Shown here: positions 1 to 5,473 of the stretch, piece after piece | Numbering within the stretch: the first letter of the stretch is position 1 | Layout of the letters: every line of letters starts with the position of its first letter | DNA from: Anaerolineales bacterium | GTDB taxonomy: Bacteria; Chloroflexota; Anaerolineae; Anaerolineales; Villigracilaceae | Direction: 5' to 3' | Length of the DNA stretch: 5,591 nucleotides | NCBI GenBank assembly: GCA_025938055.1 | Contig: JAICQC010000310.1 | Location: forward strand, 1 to 5,591 | Translations under genes and position numbers: made by a program | The notes under the pieces: model-generated | The model's database searches: none | What the model saw: only the letters and a program-made list of their open reading frames with translations | Told to the model about the DNA's origin: nothing

Positions 1-16
1 ATACATCTTTGTTCAT
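1..16 (-). CDS. 5' end of an unidentified gene (partial)
   Basis: An ATG at 16-14 is preceded by a near-perfect ribosome binding site (AAAGGAGG, core at 25-21) with a 4-nt gap. This is almost the same arrangement as for the LuxR regulator at 2771. Only five codons (M-N-K-D-V) fall inside the window, so the product cannot be named. It lies 110 bp downstream of the lone receiver gene on the same strand and may be the next member of the signalling locus. The call rests on the ribosome binding site alone. Confidence 0.6.
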
Positions 17-63
17 GGATCCTCCTTTGTTTGGATCACTTGGAAAAGCTGGCCCAATTTACG

Positions 64-93
64 CCGGCGCTCGGGGCAGCATACATGCGCCGG
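64..93 (-). repeat. Inverted repeat after the lone receiver gene
   Basis: CCGGCGC at 64-70 is matched by GCGCCGG at 87-93, a perfect 7-bp GC-rich stem with a 16-nt loop. It sits between the stop of the receiver gene and the start of the next minus-strand gene. On the minus strand it is followed by GTAAATT rather than a T-run, so it is not a convincing intrinsic terminator. It may attenuate transcription, protect mRNA, or be chance. Confidence 0.3.
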
Positions 94-126
94 ATTTCAA
101 TTCTCTTATTCAGCCAAATGGCATCA

Positions 127-498
127 TCAAATGCGAACGCTTGCGGCAACAGACCGCAGGCGTTCGGCCACGCGCTCGGGCGTTTCACCTTTACTGATAA
201 ACGCATCCGCGCCCGAAGAGAGGGCAGCTTGCTGACGGGCGTCCAGATGACTGATGAGAATGATGACCAGCGCAGCCGGGCAGGCTCTGCGGAGTTGATC
301 CAGAGCCATACTGGGTGAGGTGCGGGGGAGCAAATCCCAATCAATCAACAACATATCTGTAAGACTTACGGGGGCTTGCGCCAGCGCGGTCGCCCAGTCG
401 GCGGCTTCTCCTGCCAATTCCATGTTAAGGTCTAATAACATAAGACGCAGAGCTGAACGTTCTTCTGTTAAAGCATCGGCTACATATACGCGGGTCAT
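127..498 (-). CDS. Stand-alone response regulator receiver-domain protein
   Basis: The 123-residue product is one CheY-like receiver domain with no output domain. D53 (in LLIDWDLLP) is the likely phospho-acceptor, S83 (in ILIS) the switch Ser/Thr, and K103 (in FISKG) the invariant Lys. The usual acidic pair after strand 1 is reduced to A7-D8, leaving one metal-binding acid. I chose the ATG at 498 because the receiver fold begins there (MTRVYVAD). An in-frame GTG at 564 would add 22 residues made of the conserved stem-loop module and has no ribosome binding site. The ATG at 498 also lacks a Shine-Dalgarno; a -10-like TACTAT at 510-505 ends 6 nt upstream, so a leaderless transcript is possible. 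It lies 128 bp downstream of the diguanylate cyclase gene. Inferred role: phosphate sink or relay, or a protein-protein switch, for the upstream kinase. Confidence 0.85.
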   Translation of the reverse strand: MTRVYVADALTEERSALRLMLLDLNMELAGEAADWATALAQAPVSLTDMLLIDWDLLPRTSPSMALDQLRRACPAALVIILISHLDARQQAALSSGADAFISKGETPERVAERLRSVAASVRI

Positions 499-507
499 AG
501 ACTCATA

Positions 508-573
508 GTACAACACAAACTCCCCAGGCACATCCAACGCCTGGGGAGTATCTGTCTCCGCCACTTGGGGGAT
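508..573 (-). promoter_or_regulatory. Conserved stem-loop module, copy 1 (before receiver gene)
   Basis: Read on the minus strand, this 66-bp block opens with ATCCCCCAAGTGGCGGAG. A perfect 11-bp hairpin follows (arms 519-529 and 539-549, loop 530-538 reading GTTGGATGT), and the block ends in TTGTAC leading into a -10-like TACTAT. It aligns without gaps to 2050-2115 at 51 of 66 positions. Three stem pairs differ from the other copy by paired changes (520/548, 526/542, 528/540), so the fold is conserved beyond the bases. The block ends about 10 bp before the receiver start codon. It could be a cis-acting RNA, an operator overlapping a promoter, or a terminator-plus-promoter unit. I recognise no named family. 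Confidence 0.7.
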
Positions 574-626
574 ACAGGGGAGCGATGTGGCTCCATGCCG
601 AAGACTGGCTCTTGGGGATAAGGATG

Positions 627-1547
627 CTATCTTGCCACAACGACCTGGCTGCGGCCGTCATGCTTTGCACGGTAAAGCGCAACATCAACAGTCCTTAAGA
701 TCTCCGTACTCGTCGCGCCATGCTCCGGGAAGACAGCAACACCCAGTGAGAGGGTCACTGCCGGGAGGCTTTGTCCATCGAACTGAAGATGGAACTGTCT
801 GGCATAGTTGCAGATCAGCTCGGCGCGCTGGCGTGTAATCTCCCGGGAGGCATCGGGCAGGATCAGGATAAATTCATCGCCACCGTACCGGCAGGCGATA
901 TCCTCTCCGCGCACCTGCCGGAGCAGCAGGTGCCCCATTTCACGCAGAATCTCATCACCGGCGGCATGCCCCCAGGTATCGTTAAAGAGCTTGAAATTAT
1001 CCACGTCCAGCATAATCGTTCCTAATGAGAGTTGTTTCCGTGTGGCTCGCAGGAGTTCGCGCTCCAGCGTCTCTTCCATATAGCGGCGGTTGAATAATCC
1101 CGTGAGGTGATCTCGGACGGACTGCTCGCGCAGGAGCGCCTGGCTCTTCAGCAGGGCATCCTGAGCGTGTTTACGCTCTGTGATATCGCGGATGTTGCAT
1201 TGGATCACTTTTTCGCCATCCACCAGATAGACGTTGCTGACGAATTCCACATCGACCATCCGGCCGTTTTTCGCTCTAAGCGGCAGGTCTTCGTAACGAA
1301 TATATTTATTCTTCTGCAGGGCTTCGAAGGCTTGCTGGCTGGCTTCAACATCTCTGAACGCGCCGACCTCCCAAAGCTTCTTTTCCACAAACTCTTCACG
1401 CGAATATCCCAGCATTTTGATCAGGAATGGGTTGACATCCGTAATTGCGCCTGTCCTGGCATCTAGAATTAGAATTCCATCCTGGGCGGCTTCGAAAAGG
1501 CGACGGTAACGAAGCTCTGAGGTCTTTATCTGTTGTACATCAACCAT
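627..1547 (-). CDS. PAS domain diguanylate cyclase (GGDEF)
   Basis: This 306-residue protein makes cyclic di-GMP from two GTP. An N-terminal PAS domain (about residues 12-125, ending in the typical DITERK at 121-126) is joined by a short helical linker (about 127-145) to a GGDEF domain (about 146-306). The catalytic domain starts with the family's DHLTGLFNRR (146-155). It carries D181/D183 near the metal site, the YGGDEF signature at 221-226, and an R213-x-x-D216 inhibitory site five residues before GGDEF, so it should be active and subject to product inhibition. No EAL domain, signal peptide or membrane segment is seen, suggesting a cytoplasmic sensor. The start has a good ribosome binding site (AAGGAAAG at 1560-1553). 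It lies 65 bp after spoVS with no clear promoter between, so co-transcription is likely. The PAS ligand is unknown. Confidence 0.95.
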   Translation of the reverse strand: MVDVQQIKTSELRYRRLFEAAQDGILILDARTGAITDVNPFLIKMLGYSREEFVEKKLWEVGAFRDVEASQQAFEALQKNKYIRYEDLPLRAKNGRMVDVEFVSNVYLVDGEKVIQCNIRDITERKHAQDALLKSQALLREQSVRDHLTGLFNRRYMEETLERELLRATRKQLSLGTIMLDVDNFKLFNDTWGHAAGDEILREMGHLLLRQVRGEDIACRYGGDEFILILPDASREITRQRAELICNYARQFHLQFDGQSLPAVTLSLGVAVFPEHGATSTEILRTVDVALYRAKHDGRSQVVVAR

Positions 1548-1612
1548 CTTGGCTTTCCTTGTTTCGATTCTGGGAAACTATTTCAATTGCTCCCCAGTGC
1601 TGATGGGCGGCG

Positions 1613-2002
1613 TCACGAAAGGTTACGAAGAAATAACGTCGGTCTCAGCTCTAATGCTTGCATCGAATGGTTTTTCAACACTGACCAGCCCATTGAACTC
1701 GGAATCGAGTGAGATTCAAGACGCGCAGATTGATTAGGTGAGCGCTCCGGTTCAACGACCAGTTTGATGGCAGTTCTCACCTTATCTTCAATGGTTACGT
1801 CCGCGAATTCAGGCACACAGCTTACATGGATGCCATCGAGCCGCAGATAGCCGGTTGCCAGGACAAGGGCTTTCACTGCCTGGTTGACCGCTCCTGCACC
1901 GATCGCCTGGATCTCTGCCCGGTGATGTTCGCGAACAATACCCGCAATAGCACCGGCAACGGCAGATGTACGTGAGGTGGCAGAAACTTTGATCAGGTTC
2001 AT
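1613..2002 (-). CDS. spoVS: Stage V sporulation protein S (SpoVS) family, with C-terminal extension
   Basis: Residues 1-85 match the SpoVS family throughout: MNLIKVSATS at the start, then SAVAGAIAGIVRE, IQAIGAGAVNQAVKA (31-45) and RTAIKLVVEP (76-85). The family is a small Alba-like fold linked to sporulation timing in Bacillus and is also found in non-sporulating lineages such as Chloroflexota and Thermus-Deinococcus. The start at 2002 has a strong GGAGG (2015-2011) 8 nt upstream. The family is usually about 86 residues, but this product runs to 129. Residues 86-129 show no recognisable domain and may be a real tail or the result of a lost stop. It is preceded by copy 2 of the conserved stem-loop module and followed at 65 bp by the diguanylate cyclase. 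In this setting a regulatory rather than sporulation role is more likely, but that is inference. Confidence 0.92.
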   Translation of the reverse strand: MNLIKVSATSRTSAVAGAIAGIVREHHRAEIQAIGAGAVNQAVKALVLATGYLRLDGIHVSCVPEFADVTIEDKVRTAIKLVVEPERSPNQSARLESHSIPSSMGWSVLKNHSMQALELRPTLFLRNLS

Positions 2003-2049
2003 TGTAGGTTCCTCCAAGGTTGAATGATGAAATGTATACTGCCTTAATC

Positions 2050-2115
2050 GTATAAGAAATATTCCCCGGCCACATCCATCAGCCGGGGAATATTTGCCTC
2101 CGCCAGTTGGGGGAT
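2050..2115 (-). promoter_or_regulatory. Conserved stem-loop module, copy 2 (before spoVS)
   Basis: This is the second copy of the 66-bp module. On the minus strand it opens with ATCCCCCAACTGGCGGAG. It then forms a perfect 14-bp hairpin (arms 2057-2070 and 2082-2095), with GATGGATGT in the loop region at 2080-2072, and ends in TTATAC followed by GAT. It starts 8 bp after the stop of the LuxR regulator and ends about 47 bp before the spoVS ATG. The minus-strand fold gains a U-G wobble (2081/2071) where copy 1 has C-G, a pair possible only in RNA of the gene-sense strand. It may end the upstream transcript, control spoVS, or be an operator. A further -10-like TATACA lies at 2038-2033. Confidence 0.7.
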
Positions 2116-2123
2116 TTTTGGAG

Positions 2124-2771
2124 TCAGGGAAGGAGGCGGCTGCGCAGCGCGAGGGTGACCGCTTCGGTGCGGCTGGCAACTCCCAGTTTAGACAGGATAT
2201 TGCTGACGTGCGATTTGATTGTGGAAGAGCTGACGGTCAACCGGCTGGCGATCTGGGTATTGTTCAGTCCCTCCACCATTAGCGCCAGCACTTCCAGCTC
2301 ACGCTCCGTCAGGTCGAGACCAGGTCGAGGTGGAAGCCTGGCGGTTTCCACCAGGGCTTGAGCGGCCTCAGGTGAAAGGGTGGCGCGCCCGGCGTGAGCT
2401 GCGCGTATAGCCTCCACAAGGTCATCTGCAGAGACATCCTTGAGCAGATAGCCGATCGCTCCGGCTTCCAGCGCGTTCCTCACCAGATCACCCTCCTTAA
2501 AGGAGGTCAGCGCGATCACCTGCACCTGCGGAAACTGCTGGCGGATGGCGCGGGTTGCGGCTGCTCCGTCCATATCCGGCATGACCATATCCATCAGAAT
2601 CACATCCGGCAGGAGCTCGGCGCAGAGCTGGATAGCGGCCGCGCCGCTTTCGGCTTCGCCCGCCAGTTCTAGATCATCGAAGACCTTTAAGAAGGTCCCC
2701 AATCCACGGCGAACCATCGTGTGATCATCAACGATCATGACGCGAATAGGTTGGGATGGAGAGTTTGCCAT
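2124..2771 (-). CDS. LuxR/NarL-family response regulator
   Basis: The 215-residue product is a two-domain DNA-binding response regulator of the NarL/LiaR type. The receiver domain (about 9-125) has the acidic pair D15-D16, phospho-acceptor D61 (in ILMDMVMPDMDG), T89 and K111. A linker leads to a LuxR-type helix-turn-helix at about 154-205, with LTERELEVL at 154-162 and STIKSHVSNILSKL at 183-196. The start at 2771 was chosen for its strong AAAGGAGG site 4 nt upstream and because the receiver begins right after it; an in-frame start at 2849 would overlap the kinase gene. It follows the kinase gene by 67 bp and is its probable phosphotransfer partner. Its DNA target is unknown; the dyad modules in this locus are candidates. 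Confidence 0.95.
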   Translation of the reverse strand: MANSPSQPIRVMIVDDHTMVRRGLGTFLKVFDDLELAGEAESGAAAIQLCAELLPDVILMDMVMPDMDGAAATRAIRQQFPQVQVIALTSFKEGDLVRNALEAGAIGYLLKDVSADDLVEAIRAAHAGRATLSPEAAQALVETARLPPRPGLDLTERELEVLALMVEGLNNTQIASRLTVSSSTIKSHVSNILSKLGVASRTEAVTLALRSRLLP

Positions 2772-2807
2772 ACGTCCTCCTTTGCCGGCAGGCATCTTTG
2801 ACACAGC

Positions 2808-2840
2808 AACGCCTTCAAGACATGCTGCGTAAGGCGCGTT
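2808..2840 (-). repeat. Imperfect inverted repeat between kinase and regulator genes
   Basis: AACGCCTT at 2808-2815 pairs with AAGGCGcGTT at 2831-2840, leaving one bulged base. The stem overlaps the kinase stop codon and lies in the 67-bp spacer. It has no following T-run on the minus strand, so a full terminator is unlikely. It might alter the ratio of kinase to regulator message, or be chance. Confidence 0.25.
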
Positions 2841-4404
2841 ACGAAACACTCACCTCGCCGGGGGTTTGAGCCCAGCGGACGGTGATTTCCGTGCCGTGAC
2901 CGGGCTGGCTCGTGATCGATAAGTGTGCGCCCACGCCTTCTGCCCGCTCATGCATCATGCTCAAGCCGTAGTGACCAGATGCCGTCTGTTCCGGATCAAA
3001 ACCCTGCCCGTCATCGTGGATGCTCAACTCGATGGAAGTTTCCTCCTGCTTCAAATCGATCTGCACCAGGCTGGCTCCGGCATGCTTGGCGATATTATTT
3101 AGGGCTTCCTGGCAGACTCGGTAGATTGCCACCTGCACGTCGGCAGGCAGGACGCCTTGTCCCACCACGCTTACTTTGGCGGGGACGTTGGTACGTCCGC
3201 TGAAAGCGTTCGCCAGGAGATGCAGCAGGTCACCCAGCTCGGCATCTGTGAGAGTCGAGGGCCGCAACTCAGCCAGCAGTGCGCGCATTTCAGCCATGGC
3301 GCCGCGTGTCAGCTTGCGCAAATCCTCGAGCGAGCGCCTTGCCTCTTCCTGATCGCGGTCCCATAGGCGCGGCAGGACTTCGGCGATGAGCCCCGCCGAG
3401 AAAAGTGACTGGTTGATGGCATCATGCAGGTTGCGTGCAAGGCGTTGCCGCTCCTCCAACACAGCCAGCGCCTGAGCCTGTCTGTTTAGCTCTGTGTTAA
3501 CCATGGTAATCGCGGCCTGATTAGCCACGCTCAGCGCAAGGTCTTCGTGATGACGCGTGAAGTAATCACGCGTCTCGTGCGCCAGACCTACACCGCCAAT
3601 GATGCGTCCTTTTACCGCCAGCGGTACCCACATCCAGGACTGCATCCCTTCAAGTAAGGCAGCAGATCCGTCGCTCAGAAGCGCACGCAAGAATTGCGCC
3701 TGCGCGTTGTTGCTCCAGATGTCCGCAATGCGGATGGGCCGACGCCCATTGAAGAGCGCCTCCAGGGCTTCTGGCTCCTGCAGACGGATGCGGAAAGGTG
3801 AAGAATCCTCCAGTTGCGGCGTCCCGCGCAGAGCCAGGGTGAACAGGGTGGAGTCTTCCAATCCAAATAATCCGCAATGGGTGTACTCGATGATCTCCCG
3901 TAATTGGTCGAGGATCAGACCCGGCTGGAATTCCAGCGTGGATGCCAACGTATGAGAAATGGCGAGCAGAGTCGCCTGTTCACGCAGTTGGATCTCTATC
4001 TTTTCGCTCAGGCTTTTTTCTGTTTGGATGCGCTGGCTCACATCCCGGACGACGCTCAACAGGCACGGGCGTCCCTGAAAATTGATCACCGATCTGCGGA
4101 CTTCCACATGAAACCGTGAGCCATCCCTGTGGATGTGGACGACAAGTGATTCGAACACACGGCCCGGTTCAGCCGTTCGGACTTGTTCCATAAACTGGGC
4201 ATGACTTTCAGGTAGCATAAAGACCACCGGATTTTGCCCGATGAATTCCTGGCGAGTGTAGCCATGCATCTCACAGGCGGTAGGGTTGGCTTCCACCACG
4301 GAGTCCGTCCCTATATCATAGACCACCAATCCGTCGCTGGTGGCTTCGAAGATTTTTCGGTACTCCTCTTCAGAGGTTAATGGGCTGTCAGGTACCTGAC
4401 TCAT
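2839..4404 (-). CDS. PAS-GAF sensor histidine kinase (HisKA_3, NarL/DesK type)
   Basis: This 521-residue kinase should autophosphorylate on histidine and pass phosphate to the adjacent LuxR regulator. Domains in order: PAS (about 12-126, ending in VVRDVSQR), GAF (about 145-305), HisKA_3 dimerisation domain with H327 in RLARNLHDAINQSL (321-334), and HATPase_c (about 422-512). The ATPase part has the N-box around N436 (CQEALNNIAKH), the G1 box DDGQGFD (464-470) and a G2 region at GHYGLSMMHERAEG (477-490). No signal peptide or transmembrane helix is visible, so it is probably a soluble sensor of an internal or diffusible cue. The start has AAAAGG at 4418-4413 with an 8-nt gap. It is the first gene of the minus-strand locus and has its own likely promoter. 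Confidence 0.95.
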   Translation of the reverse strand: MSQVPDSPLTSEEEYRKIFEATSDGLVVYDIGTDSVVEANPTACEMHGYTRQEFIGQNPVVFMLPESHAQFMEQVRTAEPGRVFESLVVHIHRDGSRFHVEVRRSVINFQGRPCLLSVVRDVSQRIQTEKSLSEKIEIQLREQATLLAISHTLASTLEFQPGLILDQLREIIEYTHCGLFGLEDSTLFTLALRGTPQLEDSSPFRIRLQEPEALEALFNGRRPIRIADIWSNNAQAQFLRALLSDGSAALLEGMQSWMWVPLAVKGRIIGGVGLAHETRDYFTRHHEDLALSVANQAAITMVNTELNRQAQALAVLEERQRLARNLHDAINQSLFSAGLIAEVLPRLWDRDQEEARRSLEDLRKLTRGAMAEMRALLAELRPSTLTDAELGDLLHLLANAFSGRTNVPAKVSVVGQGVLPADVQVAIYRVCQEALNNIAKHAGASLVQIDLKQEETSIELSIHDDGQGFDPEQTASGHYGLSMMHERAEGVGAHLSITSQPGHGTEITVRWAQTPGEVSVS

Positions 4405-4439
4405 AGAACTGACCTTTTACTTTCTGATGCGGTTTCACT

Positions 4440-4467
4440 TTCATATTCATTGTACTGCAATAGGCAA
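4440..4467 (-). promoter_or_regulatory. Candidate promoter of the kinase gene
   Basis: On the minus strand TTGCCT (4467-4462) and TATGAA (4445-4440) are separated by 16 bp, giving a start of transcription near 4433 and a leader of about 30 nt. Both boxes match the sigma-70 consensus only in part. A better -10 match, TACAAT, lies just upstream but lacks a -35 partner. The position suits the first gene of the locus. Confidence 0.35.
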
Positions 4468-4517
4468 AGGTCATTGTGAAACGAGAACTTGAAAGCGGCA
4501 AAGGCGATCTGGTTTTA

Positions 4518-4711
4518 GGGAGTGTCTAAAATCAGAATTACTATGTCATTCTTCGCGGAGTTTATCCTGAGCGAGTAAGAGATTCTCACTGCACTGGCGC
4601 GCAGCGCAAGTGTCGCTCCGCTCACACCGTAGCGGTGTACTTCGCTAGAATGACAAGCGAAGGGCTCAGGGTGACATGACGTTGAGTGTCCTCGAATTTG
4701 GACACTCCCCT
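4518..4711. mobile_element. MITE-like non-autonomous element with terminal inverted repeats
   Basis: The ends are inverted repeats: GGGAGTGTCTAAAATC at 4518-4533 and GAATTTGGACACTCCC at 4694-4709, 16 bp with two mismatches. The 6-bp sequence GTTTTA stands directly left (4512-4517) and right (4712-4717) of the element and is a likely target-site duplication. There is no transposase gene. Inside lies a second inverted-repeat unit: TGTCATTCT at 4544-4552 pairs with AGAATGACA at 4647-4655, and a 6-bp hairpin ACACCG/CGGTGT sits at 4624-4638. The right end has an 8-bp hairpin of its own, GAGTGTCC 4684-4691 with GGACACTC 4700-4707. Internal units of this TGTCATTC...GAATGACA kind are, from general knowledge, common dispersed repeats in bacterial genomes including Chloroflexota. 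The parent insertion sequence cannot be named from here. Confidence 0.75.
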
Positions 4712-4741
4712 GTTTTATAGGGCTGGGTATTTTGGCCCAAT

Positions 4742-4754
4742 AGTGTGTTACACT
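4742..4754. repeat. Small palindrome upstream of SnoaL-like gene
   Basis: AGTGT (4742-4746) and ACACT (4750-4754) form a perfect 5-bp inverted repeat around GTT. It is short enough to arise by chance, but it is the first of three palindromes within 85 bp in the leader of the SnoaL-like gene. It may be an operator half-site pair. Confidence 0.25.
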
Positions 4755-4769
4755 GATACAGGCATTTCG

Positions 4770-4784
4770 TAAACAATGTGTTTA
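4770..4784. repeat. AT-rich palindrome, possible operator
   Basis: TAAACA (4770-4775) and TGTTTA (4779-4784) form a perfect 6-bp inverted repeat with a 3-bp centre, typical in size for a dimeric repressor site. It lies about 100 bp upstream of the SnoaL-like start codon. No strong -10/-35 pair could be fixed nearby, so its relation to a promoter is open. Confidence 0.35.
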
Positions 4785-4802
4785 TCACGCGGGGGAAATG
4801 GA

Positions 4803-4824
4803 GGGTGTTCCATAGGGAACATCC
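4803..4824 (+). promoter_or_regulatory. Leader hairpin or dyad upstream of SnoaL-like gene
   Basis: GGGTGTTCC (4803-4811) and GGAACATCC (4816-4824) form a 9-bp stem with a 4-base loop, one pair being G-U in RNA of the plus strand. No T-run follows, so it is not an intrinsic terminator. It ends 58 bp before the GTG start and could be an operator or an mRNA leader structure. Confidence 0.45.
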
Positions 4825-4882
4825 ATTAATACCCAGGCCCATTTGCTGTGAATTAGCTTGCTTAGTAGTAAAGGAAACTCTT

Positions 4883-5326
4883 GTGAATAAAAGAGAAACT
4901 GTAGAAGCCCTCCTGGATTCCGTCCAGATGGGTGATTTCGATAATGTAAGAACCATGCTTGCAGATGATTTTCAATTCAGCGGGCCCACCCCTGAGCCGA
5001 TCAACAAGGAAGCCTGGCTCCGTATGAGCACCAGCCTGAAGGCTGCCTTCCCGGACCTTGATTATCATTTCAAGGTTATTGGCACACAGGGTGATGTGGT
5101 GCGCACCACGTCACAATTAAGCGGAACCCACAGTGGTTCCCTGGATTTGACGGGTATGAACATGGGTATGATTCCCGCCACCGACAAAACCTTTGTCGCC
5201 ACACGTGAAAAGACAAAGATAATGGTCAAGGGAAATAAGATCACCTCCTGGGTCGTCGAGCCGACGCAAGGTGCGGGTCTGATGGAAATTCTTGGTCAAC
5301 TTGATGTGAAGCCTGCAGCTGTGTGA
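4883..5326 (+). CDS. SnoaL-like / NTF2-fold protein
   Basis: The 147-residue product belongs to the broad NTF2-like superfamily, closest in pattern to SnoaL-type polyketide cyclases and related ester cyclases. Visible features are an N-terminal helix pair (about 4-28) leading to LADDFQFSGP (26-35), the AAFPDLDYHF stretch at 54-63, and GTHSGSL at 81-87. Many members are enzymes, but many have no known substrate, so a catalytic role cannot be assigned. Translation most likely starts at the GTG at 4883, which has AAAGGAAA (4870-4877) just upstream. An ATG at 4778 would add 35 residues read through the palindromic leader and has no matching domain. No signal peptide is seen. It is divergent from the kinase gene and seems to be a single-gene unit closed by the terminator at 5402. 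Confidence 0.88.
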   Translation: MNKRETVEALLDSVQMGDFDNVRTMLADDFQFSGPTPEPINKEAWLRMSTSLKAAFPDLDYHFKVIGTQGDVVRTTSQLSGTHSGSLDLTGMNMGMIPATDKTFVATREKTKIMVKGNKITSWVVEPTQGAGLMEILGQLDVKPAAV

Positions 5327-5401
5327 TCACCTGTAGATTCGCGTTCTTTGCGATTGAACGTAGCGGTGCGAAGTAAATAACTGGATTTGTGTGGTGCCAA
5401 A

Positions 5402-5437
5402 GCCGCCAACCCTGTTATGGGGCGGGCGGCATTTTTT
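5402..5437 (+). terminator. Rho-independent terminator
   Basis: GCCGCC (5402-5407) pairs with GGCGGC (5425-5430). Inside that, CCC (5410-5412) pairs with GGG (5420-5422) across a 2x2 internal loop. Six Ts follow at 5432-5437. It lies 75 bp after the SnoaL-like stop codon and so ends that transcript. Because the RRM gene begins only 37 bp further on, it could instead act as a leader attenuator if transcription of that gene starts upstream. Confidence 0.75.
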
Positions 5438-5473
5438 ATTCCGGTCATCATGCCGGAGAAAGTAGTATCAAAA

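Noticed and set aside
36..344. Minus-strand open frame of 102 codons overlapping the lone receiver gene
   Set aside because: It overlaps a well-supported receiver domain in another frame, resembles no family and has no ribosome binding site.
508..573. The repeated module read as a short conserved peptide (IPQ-x-AE...DV-x-GE) in both copies
   Set aside because: The frame is open in both copies, but 11 of the 15 differences fall in codon positions 1 or 2 and change the residue, while stem pairs change together. Selection on structure explains this better than coding. Neither copy has a ribosome binding site for that frame.
1107..1466. Plus-strand open frame of 119 codons
   Set aside because: It lies wholly antisense to the PAS-GGDEF gene and has no domain or ribosome binding site. 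It is a mirror of that gene's codon pattern.
1580..1612. Possible third copy of the stem-loop module between spoVS and the cyclase gene
   Set aside because: Only a CTGGGGAG core is shared. The lead block, loop and second arm are missing.
3599..3955. Plus-strand open frame of 118 codons
   Set aside because: It is antisense to the GAF region of the kinase and is rich in Arg/Ser as expected of a shadow frame. No family is recognisable.
4544..4676. CRISPR-like or tandem repeat array
   Set aside because: The repeats are inverted, not regularly spaced direct repeats, and there are no spacers. They are part of the MITE-like element.
4666..4956. Minus-strand open frame of 96 codons across the MITE end and the SnoaL-like leader
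   Set aside because: It runs through inverted repeats, overlaps the start of the SnoaL-like gene and has no domain or ribosome binding site.
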